DNA of 64,000 nt from the NCBI GenBank assembly GCA_009886625.1, contig QXZA01000023.1, positions 20,627 to 84,626 on the forward strand. Reading direction: 5' to 3'. The stretch is from Flavobacteriaceae bacterium. GTDB taxonomy: Bacteria > Bacteroidota > Bacteroidia > Flavobacteriales > Flavobacteriaceae. The notes beneath the pieces are model-generated. The model was not told where the DNA came from and made no database searches. It was given only the letters and a program-made list of their open reading frames with translations. A program made the translations under genes and the position numbers. This document shows, piece by piece, positions 55,703 to 64,000 of the stretch (position 1 is the stretch's first letter; the number at the start of each line of letters is the position of its first letter).

Positions 55703-56662
55703 TTAAGTTTTTGCTATTGCTTCCATAATATGAACAGCATGCTCTCTAGAATTCTCGATAAACCATTTGTTGGTTTTGTATCCACCGCAAACTACTCCAG
55801 CTAAATAGACTCCTTTTGCATTTGATTCCATAGTGCTAGCATCATAAATGGGAGTTTTGAATTCATCCTTATGAAAATCAATATCAAGGGCTTCAAGCAT
55901 TTCAAAATTAGGTTCATATCCAGTCATTGCTAAAACGAAATCATTTTGAATTTCATGAATTCCATTTTGATCTTTAAGCTGGACACTGTCATGCTTGATC
56001 TCAGTTATTTCTGCATTAAAAAAAGCTTTAATACTCCCTTCTTCAATACGGTTGATGATGTCTGGGCGCGCCCAATATTTCACATTTGCTCCTACCGTAT
56101 CCTCTCTGATAATCATTGTGACACTTTTGGCACCTTTGCGATAGGTTTCTAATGCAGCATCTACCGCAGAATTTGCACCTCCCACTACCACAATGTCCAT
56201 CCCAAAATAGGGATGAGGTTCGGTATAGTAATGTTTTACTTTCGGAAGGTTTTCCCCTGGAACATTAAGTAAAAAGGGCCGATCATAAAATCCTGTAGCG
56301 ATCACTATATTTTTTGCTTGATAGGATTTTTTTTTGGTCGCTACCGTAAATTGGTTTTGAAAATTATGGATACGTTCAATTTCTTCGTACAAATTCAAAT
56401 TAAGTTTCCAATGTTCAGTTACTCTTCTGTAGTATTCCAATGCTTCTGAACGAGTAGGTTTTGGATTATGAGAAATAAAGGGAATATTTCCAATTTCTAA
56501 TTTATCAGAGGTGGAGAAAAAGGTCATATTCAGTGGATAATTATACAGTGAATTAACCAAAGTTCCTTTGTCAAAAAGGCGGTATGTTAAGTTCCTTTTT
56601 TTAGCTTCTATTCCACAGGCTATACCTATGGGTCCTGCGCCAATTATAATAACATCATTCAT
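55703..56662 (-). CDS. YpdA-family FAD-dependent disulfide reductase
   Basis: The 319-residue flavoprotein begins MNDVIIIGAGPIGIACG, an FAD Rossmann motif, and carries NADPH-binding VVGGANSAVDAALE near the middle. It lacks the CxxC pair seen in thioredoxin reductases, as does YpdA, a bacillithiol disulfide reductase candidate. Patterns such as YPLNMTFFSTSDKLEIGN are typical of this group. If this organism makes bacillithiol the role would be to reduce its disulfide. The start is placed at ATG 56662, because the upstream residues MSSWYLYLCS do not fit the family. Confidence 0.87.
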   Translation of the reverse strand: MNDVIIIGAGPIGIACGIEAKKRNLTYRLFDKGTLVNSLYNYPLNMTFFSTSDKLEIGNIPFISHNPKPTRSEALEYYRRVTEHWKLNLNLYEEIERIHNFQNQFTVATKKKSYQAKNIVIATGFYDRPFLLNVPGENLPKVKHYYTEPHPYFGMDIVVVGGANSAVDAALETYRKGAKSVTMIIREDTVGANVKYWARPDIINRIEEGSIKAFFNAEITEIKHDSVQLKDQNGIHEIQNDFVLAMTGYEPNFEMLEALDIDFHKDEFKTPIYDASTMESNAKGVYLAGVVCGGYKTNKWFIENSREHAVHIMEAIAKT

Positions 56663-56818
56663 ACTACAAAGGTACAAATACCAAGAGGACAATTAGTTTT
56701 ATAATAAAAAACTATTTCAAATTTATATTAAATAATTATTTCTTATAATTAAACTTTAATTAAGTGAATAAAAACACAATAAACGCTTGTCTATAAGTAA
56801 AATCAATTAAATTGTATT

Positions 56819-57853
56819 TTATAATAATAAAATACGTTGTCTTAAGAATATTGAAAGAATGCAGACTTGTAGATAGACCACCATTGTTTGGTTTCCAAAG
56901 CCATAAGCAATAAGAATAGAACTCACTAACCACCATATAGGAAAGAAGAAAACGCCTAGAGCGAATTTCATGGAACTTACAAAGACAATATCCTTGAACT
57001 GAGCAATAATTTTTCTACTGATTATTAACGGGATGATGTTGGGTAAGCTCAAAAGAAAAGCAAGAAATCGCATTTGTTTTGATGGAGCTTTAGCAACAGG
57101 AAGACTTTGATATGAATTTTTTAAAGCTGTCTTTAATTCATGAAACCCAATTTGAGTAGTTAAACGATTTATTCTTTTTTTCCGTTCTGGATAGTCTTCT
57201 GTTTTTTCTGCTAGCCAAAGACAATCTTTCATTCGAATTTGAAGTTCTTCTTTGAGTTTATTGATGTTTTCTGCTTCGGTTAATTGGGAGGAAACAAAAG
57301 AATTGACTTCTATTGGTTTTCCGTAAACTAAGTGTAAAGTACATCTGGGTTGTTGATGATGTCCATAATTTATGCCCATGGGCTGGAGGTATATTTTTTT
57401 GTTTGGATTTTCCTTGAATGCTTGATAAGCAAGGCGGCTACTTCCTTTGGACAAATTTTGTAAATAGTATTCGTTGTGATGTCCACCTTCAGAAAACATT
57501 AATAGAAATTTCCCTTCTCCCAATATCTTGTAGCATTTAGCAAAGGTTAGGTCATTTTTCTTAAGGTTGCTGTACCCATTACGAATGCGATAAACGGGTA
57601 ACATTTGAAAGGCATCTAAAACCCATTGCAAAGGCCCTCCAAAAACATCACTTCTGGTAAGCGAAGTCATCCTATTAGGGGTCATAGAACCAATTAATAG
57701 TGGATCTAAAAAAGCACCCTGGTGATTAGGGGAAAATAAAACTCCTCCATCTTTGGGAAGATTCTCTTCGCCATACAAATAAATGGACCTAAAATAGATC
57801 CAGTTGAAATAACGAATGATGTGTTTTACGATAAAATAGAAAATTGGCTTCAA
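56819..57853 (-). CDS. PlsC-like acyltransferase
   Basis: The 344-residue protein starts with TTG at 57853. The acyltransferase motif is SPNHQGAFLDPLLIG (NHxxxxD, residues about 42-55), followed by FSEGGHHNEYYLQ, the second motif with Glu. The C-terminal third has two or three hydrophobic segments. It should transfer acyl chains to a glycerol phosphate or a similar acceptor; the identity of the acceptor, for example an ornithine lipid, is open. No other lipid gene lies beside it. Confidence 0.84.
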   Translation of the reverse strand: MKPIFYFIVKHIIRYFNWIYFRSIYLYGEENLPKDGGVLFSPNHQGAFLDPLLIGSMTPNRMTSLTRSDVFGGPLQWVLDAFQMLPVYRIRNGYSNLKKNDLTFAKCYKILGEGKFLLMFSEGGHHNEYYLQNLSKGSSRLAYQAFKENPNKKIYLQPMGINYGHHQQPRCTLHLVYGKPIEVNSFVSSQLTEAENINKLKEELQIRMKDCLWLAEKTEDYPERKKRINRLTTQIGFHELKTALKNSYQSLPVAKAPSKQMRFLAFLLSLPNIIPLIISRKIIAQFKDIVFVSSMKFALGVFFFPIWWLVSSILIAYGFGNQTMVVYLQVCILSIFLRQRILLL

Positions 57854-58160
57854 AAGGAACGCATTGCTATAGCTTTCGAAAATACACTATCTTCTAGAGC
57901 AATCCTAAATTTTTTTTCAACTAAAACAAACCCTCCATTCAAGTAAATGATTCAATTTAAATGAAGACAATTTCCTTTATTTATTGTGAATTTTAAATTG
58001 AAAGCTAAAATAATTGCGAACTTTTTAAAAAATACATTAACTTTCTACCTAAATTCTAAAACTAGTTTTAAAAATATTGAAGAGCAAAATGTATTGATCA
58101 AAACAGTTTAGGCTCAATTTTAATACACAATCCGCTATTCAATTTAATAACAAATCAAAA
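57854..58160. other. Intergenic region before TonB receptor
   Basis: The 307-nt AT-rich gap between the divergent acyltransferase and TonB receptor genes must hold both promoters. I see no perfect TAnnTTTG box; an imperfect pair occurs near 58012-58041 (TTG and TACATTAA). No ORF or RNA gene is apparent. Confidence 0.5.
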
Positions 58161-61100
58161 ATGAAAACAAAAAAAAGTATTAAAAAAGCACTGTTTACTT
58201 TGATGCTGTTTGCTTCAACGGTAATGTTTGCGCAAACCACGATCTCTGGTTCCGTGGTAGATTCAGAAACTCAAGAATCTATTCCTGGGGCCAACATTAT
58301 TGTTGTGGGCTCAAACACAGGAACTATTGCAGATTTTGATGGGAATTTCACTTTGAATACATCAGCTGATTTACCACTTACAATTGAGGTGAGTTATATT
58401 GGTTTTGGATCACAAACAGTCGAGGTAACTTCTACTGATCAAATTATATCTGTTTCTCTGTCGTATGGACAAAACTTAAACGAGGTCATTATTTCAGCTT
58501 CAAGACGTTCAGAAAAGCTATTGGATGCACCCGCATCTGTATCCATCATCACATCTCAGGATATAGAAAACTCAGCAAATGTTAATGATCCAATTAGAAA
58601 CCTCCTTAACATTCCTGGAGTTCAATTTCAACAACAATCTGCTAACTCAGTAAACTTTGAAATGAGAGCTGGTTCGGGTGTTTTTGGAACTAGAACATTC
58701 CCTATATTAGATTATCGTTTTTTACAATCTCCTGCATCAGGATCATTTTTTGCATTTCAATCAGGATTATCAAATCTTGATATAGAAAGAGTTGAGGTTG
58801 TTAGAGGAGCTGCATCAGCATTATATGGTCCAGGCGTAGAGTCTGGGGTAGTTCACTTTTTCTCAAAGAAAGCTATAGATAGACCTGGCACTTCAATTGA
58901 GCTAATAGGAGGAAATCTTAGTACAATTTCTGGTGCTGTTAGGCATGCGTATGCTAACAAGAAAAAAACTTTTGGTTTTAAGATTAATGCACAATACAAA
59001 AAGGGAGATGAATTTGGTTTAGATCCTGTTGAAAATGCTGATTTTCTTGCTCAAATTAATGGAGCAACTGCAAATGGAATTTTTCAACCAACGGTCAGAA
59101 ACAATAGAATAGATCCCTCTGCTGCCCTAACACCAGTTCTCACAAGATCCGAAATTGATCCGGATGGGGATGGGAATTCCTACATGAATGAGTATGAAAG
59201 CTTTATGGCTAATGCTCATTTGGAATTCAGACCAAACGACAACACTGATGCTGTAATCTCAGGAGGTATAAATTCAGGAAATGGCTTAATTAACCAAGCA
59301 CAAGGACCAGGATATGCAGCTGGTAATGACTATTGGGGACAAGCTAGAATTAAATCAGGAGGCTTCTTTGGTCAAATCTCTTATAATGCAAACGATGGTG
59401 GTAGCGAGAACTCTCCTTTTTATCTTTATTTAACAGCTCAGAGGATTATCACCAAAAGGTCAGCTTTAGATGTTCAAGCACAGTACAATTTTGATGCGGT
59501 TAATTTTTTGGATTCTAATTTTACCTTTGGTGTAGACTATCGTGACATTGGATCTGATTCAGAAAACACACTTTTTGGTCAATATGATGGACAAAACGAT
59601 TATGTCAATTACGGTTTTTACGGACAAGGAACCTCTCGTTTTAGTGAAAAGTTAGATTTGACTTACGCATTGAGATATGATAAACTAAGCTTTGTTGATA
59701 AAGGACAAATTGCTCCTAGAATAGCATTAGTTTTTAAGCCCAATAGTAAAAATAGTTTTAGGCTAACCTATAATCAAGCTGTTTTCGGGCCAAGTGCTTT
59801 AGAAACATATGTAGATTTCCCTGTTCAAATTCAAGCACCTGGAGTACTAGATGTTTGGTTATCAGGTCAGACAACTGCTCAAAACTTTGACGCAAATGCA
59901 CCTATTGAAATAGTAGGAGGTGGCGGAGCGACATTACCAGCAGACACAACTAATTGGCCATTGGCTGTTCCTTATGGAGCTGTTGCAGGACAGGTATTAC
60001 CTGCTCTATACCAAGGAGTTTCTGCGAGTCCATCTTACGCACCACTTTTACCTTTAATTCAAAACTTTTTCGGTTCATACGTTCCTGGTGGAGCTTCTGG
60101 AACAATAGAGGGATACAATGCATTTAATGGAAGTCCAATGCCAACAGCAATTGGAACTCCCTCTGCACTTTTAGGGACAACTACTTCCTGGGAGGTAGGG
60201 TACAAAGGTCTTTTAGGTGACAAATTTGCTATTGGGATAGACGTATACACCTATGCCAGAACAGGATCTACACAATTTACGGCTATAGGGCCTACCTTTA
60301 GATTAAATGGTTCAGCGGGTATTCCATCCGATCTTGGAGCACAAGTCGCAGCAGACTTTTCATCAGACCCAGTCATAAGCGCCGCTATTACTCAAGCTGT
60401 TACAGCGGGAGTTAACGCTCAAGTTCAAGCTGGTGTAGAGGCGCAATACACAGCAAATGGAATACCAGAGTCTATTTGGGCTACTGGAGCACCTGCGGAT
60501 GCATTATTCCCTGGATCTCCAGCTATTGCTGCTGTTTCTGTTGCAGTTGCTGCTACAGCAGCACCACTAATTGCACCTGCAATTTCCGCTGCGAATCAAC
60601 AGGTTGCAGGGCTTGTAGGTGGTGCCTTTACACAAGGAGGTCAAGCATATGTTGAGGCAATTGAACCAGCTGCAGTTGGTGCAATTGAATCACAGAGAGT
60701 CCCACAAGGTGATGGAATAACTCACATATCTGCTGGATACAGAATATTTGATGATGTAACCCGTTCTCACGTTGGGAGTGATATATCAATGGAATACTTT
60801 GCGACGGAGAAACTTACTTTTTGGGGTAATGCGTCTTGGTTAAGTCAGAATGAATGGAATCCAGGAGAGGATAATGATGATGATCTTCCGTTTCAAGACT
60901 TTTTGAATGCACCAAAATTTAAATTCCGCTTAGGAATGGACTATACCGTTAGTGATGGAATTCAGGCATCTTTAGCTTTTCAACATGATGATGAATTTAA
61001 TTCTAATCAAGGATTTTATTCAGGGGTTGTTCAAGCAAAAAATCTTGTTGATGCTAGTATCGGATATAAACTTTCAAATGGGGTTAAATTAGACGTTTCA

Positions 61101-61193
61101 GGGACTAACTTATTCAATCAGCAATACCGTGCATTTCCTAATATGCCTGTTATTGGAAGAAGAGTTAATTTAAGAGCTACTCTTAATCTTTAA
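58161..61193 (+). CDS. TonB-dependent receptor with Ala-rich insert
   Basis: The 1010-residue outer-membrane receptor has a signal peptide (to about residue 25, VMFAQT), a carboxypeptidase-like domain (about 28-115, with GANIIVVGSNTGTIADFDGNF), a plug (about 120-240, with NIPGVQFQQQS and ALYGPGVESGVVHF) and a barrel. A segment of about 130 residues (nt 60318-60711, residues about 720-850) is made of Ala, Val, Gln, Pro and Gly and is unlike the rest; it would form a long outer loop or a helical cap. A second Gly/Pro/Ala-rich stretch occurs at about residues 565-670. There is no SusD gene beside it. The ligand is unknown. A terminator follows at 61211-61235. Confidence 0.9.
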   Translation: MKTKKSIKKALFTLMLFASTVMFAQTTISGSVVDSETQESIPGANIIVVGSNTGTIADFDGNFTLNTSADLPLTIEVSYIGFGSQTVEVTSTDQIISVSLSYGQNLNEVIISASRRSEKLLDAPASVSIITSQDIENSANVNDPIRNLLNIPGVQFQQQSANSVNFEMRAGSGVFGTRTFPILDYRFLQSPASGSFFAFQSGLSNLDIERVEVVRGAASALYGPGVESGVVHFFSKKAIDRPGTSIELIGGNLSTISGAVRHAYANKKKTFGFKINAQYKKGDEFGLDPVENADFLAQINGATANGIFQPTVRNNRIDPSAALTPVLTRSEIDPDGDGNSYMNEYESFMANAHLEFRPNDNTDAVISGGINSGNGLINQAQGPGYAAGNDYWGQARIKSGGFFGQISYNANDGGSENSPFYLYLTAQRIITKRSALDVQAQYNFDAVNFLDSNFTFGVDYRDIGSDSENTLFGQYDGQNDYVNYGFYGQGTSRFSEKLDLTYALRYDKLSFVDKGQIAPRIALVFKPNSKNSFRLTYNQAVFGPSALETYVDFPVQIQAPGVLDVWLSGQTTAQNFDANAPIEIVGGGGATLPADTTNWPLAVPYGAVAGQVLPALYQGVSASPSYAPLLPLIQNFFGSYVPGGASGTIEGYNAFNGSPMPTAIGTPSALLGTTTSWEVGYKGLLGDKFAIGIDVYTYARTGSTQFTAIGPTFRLNGSAGIPSDLGAQVAADFSSDPVISAAITQAVTAGVNAQVQAGVEAQYTANGIPESIWATGAPADALFPGSPAIAAVSVAVAATAAPLIAPAISAANQQVAGLVGGAFTQGGQAYVEAIEPAAVGAIESQRVPQGDGITHISAGYRIFDDVTRSHVGSDISMEYFATEKLTFWGNASWLSQNEWNPGEDNDDDLPFQDFLNAPKFKFRLGMDYTVSDGIQASLAFQHDDEFNSNQGFYSGVVQAKNLVDASIGYKLSNGVKLDVSGTNLFNQQYRAFPNMPVIGRRVNLRATLNL

Positions 61194-61210
61194 TTGTTAA
61201 GATTAACTTT

Positions 61211-61235
61211 AAAGGGGCCATTGTGCCCCTTTTTT
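61211..61235 (+). terminator. Intrinsic terminator after TonB receptor
   Basis: An 8-bp perfect stem (61211-61218 with 61225-61232) and 6-nt loop are followed by T-rich sequence. It separates the receptor gene from the fabG-like gene that starts at 61264. Confidence 0.8.
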
Positions 61236-61263
61236 GTTTTATATTATAATTTAACTACTTAAT

Positions 61264-62007
61264 ATGATAAATCTTAAAGGTCAATTAGCCATTGTAACCG
61301 GAGGTGCAAAAGGAATTGGTGAGGGTATTTGTGATATATTTTGTAAAGCAGGAGCAATAGTTGCATTATGGGATGTCTCAGATTCAGGTTTGGCCACAGC
61401 AGAAAGAATTTCAAAAGGAAGTAGTTCCATCTTTTATCAAAAAGTAGATGTAACATCCAAAGAGAATGTTCAAAAAGCAGTAAACGAAATAATGGACAAA
61501 TATGGAAAAATTGACATTTTGATCAATAATGCAGGGATCATTCGAGATAGATCATTTATGAAAATGGAACCTTCCGAGTGGGATGCAGTAATCAATGTAA
61601 ATTTAAATTCACTTTATACAACTACCAAAGCTGTTTTGCCTCATATGAAAGGAGCTGGCTATGGACGTATAATTTCTGCTTCTTCTATTAATGGATTTTC
61701 AGGTGCTTTTGGTCAAGTCAATTATGCAGCTACTAAAGCAGCAGTAGCTGGCTTTACACGTGCTTTATGCAAAGAAACAGGACGTTTTGGAGTAACCGTA
61801 AACGCAGTTGCTCCTGGATTTATTAAATCAGACATGACAGACTCTATGCCCGAAGAAGTGATTAAGGATGGGATTGCGCAGATTCCTGTTGGACGAATTG
61901 GAACCACAGAAGACATGGCATTTGTGTATCTTTTTCTCGCTTCTAAAGAAGCAGGTTTCATTTCCGGAATCACCTTACATGCCAATGGTGGAGCCATGCC
62001 CATGTAG
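61264..62007 (+). CDS. Short-chain reductase, FabG-like 3-oxoacyl reductase
   Basis: The 247-residue NAD(P)-dependent SDR has the cofactor motif TGGAKGIGEGI near the N-terminus, NNAGI, and the catalytic Tyr-x3-Lys in NYAATKAA, with Ser in SASSINGFSG. Length and the end GITLHANGGAMPM fit FabG, which reduces 3-oxoacyl-ACP or -CoA. It is followed 25 nt downstream by a MaoC-type hydratase gene, so the two may work in sequence on a beta-hydroxyacyl thioester; a dedicated role outside main fatty-acid synthesis is possible. Confidence 0.88.
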   Translation: MINLKGQLAIVTGGAKGIGEGICDIFCKAGAIVALWDVSDSGLATAERISKGSSSIFYQKVDVTSKENVQKAVNEIMDKYGKIDILINNAGIIRDRSFMKMEPSEWDAVINVNLNSLYTTTKAVLPHMKGAGYGRIISASSINGFSGAFGQVNYAATKAAVAGFTRALCKETGRFGVTVNAVAPGFIKSDMTDSMPEEVIKDGIAQIPVGRIGTTEDMAFVYLFLASKEAGFISGITLHANGGAMPM

Positions 62008-62032
62008 CAAAATCAAAAGATTAAAACGCAAC

Positions 62033-62515
62033 ATGGAACAACAAAGCGCTTACAAAACAACATTTAATTCCACAGAGGAATTGGGAAGATATATTGGAAA
62101 AGAACTAGGTATAACCCCTTGGCTCACGATTGATCAAAAACGCATTACTGCATTTGCAAATGTTACAGAGGATCATCAATGGATTCATTTGGATGAAGAA
62201 AAATGTGCCAAAGAATCTCCGTTTAAAAGCACCATCGCCCATGGATTTTTAACGGTCTCGTTGTGTGCTAAATTTATGTTTGAAGCCTATGAAGTAAAAG
62301 ATTCACCGATGGTCCTTAATTATGGAATAGATAGAGTTAGATTTCCATCTGCGATATCAGTAGATTCAAAATGCAGAGGTCGAGTATCCTTAAAAGAATT
62401 TAATATTACTCCTCAAGGAGTCAAATACAAACTCAAAGTTGTAGTGGAAGTAGAGGGAGCTGAAAAACCCGCTTGTATTGCAGAGTTTTTGGCTTTAATG
62501 TTTGTTGATTCTTAA
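62033..62515 (+). CDS. MaoC-family dehydratase/hydratase
   Basis: The 160-residue hot-dog-fold protein starts at ATG 62033. The conserved Asp and His are in FANVTEDHQWIHLDEE and GHGFLT-type IAHGFLTVSL, the pattern of (R)-specific enoyl-CoA hydratase. It should hydrate trans-2-enoyl thioesters to (R)-3-hydroxyacyl thioesters or run in reverse. It follows the FabG-like reductase gene by 25 nt. Confidence 0.85.
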   Translation: MEQQSAYKTTFNSTEELGRYIGKELGITPWLTIDQKRITAFANVTEDHQWIHLDEEKCAKESPFKSTIAHGFLTVSLCAKFMFEAYEVKDSPMVLNYGIDRVRFPSAISVDSKCRGRVSLKEFNITPQGVKYKLKVVVEVEGAEKPACIAEFLALMFVDS

Positions 62516-62651
62516 AGATATCAAATAAATACACATTAAAGATTACCTTAAAAACAAGAGCGGAATTTTAACCTCAAACGAAGTTTTATTAATAAAAACC
62601 TAAGGGTATTAGAAAAAATCAAAAACAGGGCGTTTTTTTGAATTGAACCCC

Positions 62652-62659
62652 TATATTTG
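62652..62659 (+). promoter_or_regulatory. Promoter -7 box for atpD
   Basis: TATATTTG is a full match to TAnnTTTG, placed about 45 nt upstream of the atpD start. A T-rich run ending in TTG lies about 11 nt upstream, closer than the usual -33 distance. Confidence 0.6.
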
Positions 62660-62685
62660 CAGCTTGAAATATAGATTAAAAATAA

Positions 62686-64000
<1,315 letters not shown>

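Overview
The window is chromosomal DNA of an AT-rich member of the Bacteroidota, most likely a marine Flavobacteriia (inference). Support comes from gene families typical of that group: two TonB-dependent receptors with N-terminal carboxypeptidase-like domains, a DUF4270 lipoprotein beside a short glycogen-synthase-like protein, a Cys-poor DksA/TraR protein, a YpdA-type reductase, atpD placed away from the other ATP synthase genes, promoter boxes resembling TAnnTTTG, and almost no Shine-Dalgarno sites. I see no rRNA, tRNA, CRISPR array, insertion sequence or prophage. Coding density is high, and the only clear decay is a small frameshifted secreted-protein remnant at 36998-37119.

Layout. 1-1230: end fragment of a secreted protein and two small lipoproteins. 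1271-5012 (minus): mannitol 2-dehydrogenase overlapping an NCS1-type permease, with two tiny membrane-protein ORFs upstream. 5135-9722 (plus): GH109 glycosidase, GHMP sugar kinase and sugar nucleotidyltransferase, tightly packed and possibly an N-acetylgalactosamine salvage route, followed by a beta-lactamase-fold lipoprotein. 9729-14763: 2OG-Fe(II) oxygenase, a ~160-nt microgene unit with an unusually long Shine-Dalgarno match, Na+/H+ antiporter, ribE, pdxA and a BASS transporter. 14884-18659 (plus): yceD-rpmF-fabH-accB-accC, the start of fatty-acid synthesis. 18852-25188 (minus): sialate O-acetylesterase, GH20 hexosaminidase and prolyl oligopeptidase, which could together trim glycoproteins. 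25251-37724: housekeeping genes (asd, alr, tdk, rsmI, recJ, pgi, an M23 peptidase, a DUF3108 protein, uvrC, 5-formyl-THF cyclo-ligase). 37696-50453 (minus): lspA, dksA-like, ileS, a TonB receptor, recO, gdhA, radA, a UPF0104 membrane protein, panD and panC. 50549-53190 (plus): glycogen-synthase-like protein and DUF4270 lipoprotein. 53192-57853 (minus): GntP permease with glycerate kinase, YpdA-like reductase and a PlsC-like acyltransferase. 58161-64000 (plus): large TonB receptor, FabG-like reductase, MaoC hydratase and atpD, which runs off the end.

Together these describe a heterotroph that takes up and breaks down algal or animal polyols and amino-sugar glycans (mannitol, GalNAc, GlcNAc and O-acetylated sialic acid are the inferred substrates), embedded in standard biosynthetic and repair genes. 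The most unusual elements are the microgene at 10683-10866, the paired membrane microproteins at 4815-5012, the putative GalNAc salvage operon, and a palindrome just upstream of the promoter of the yceD-fabH-acc cluster. No complete undescribed defence or mobile system is evident.
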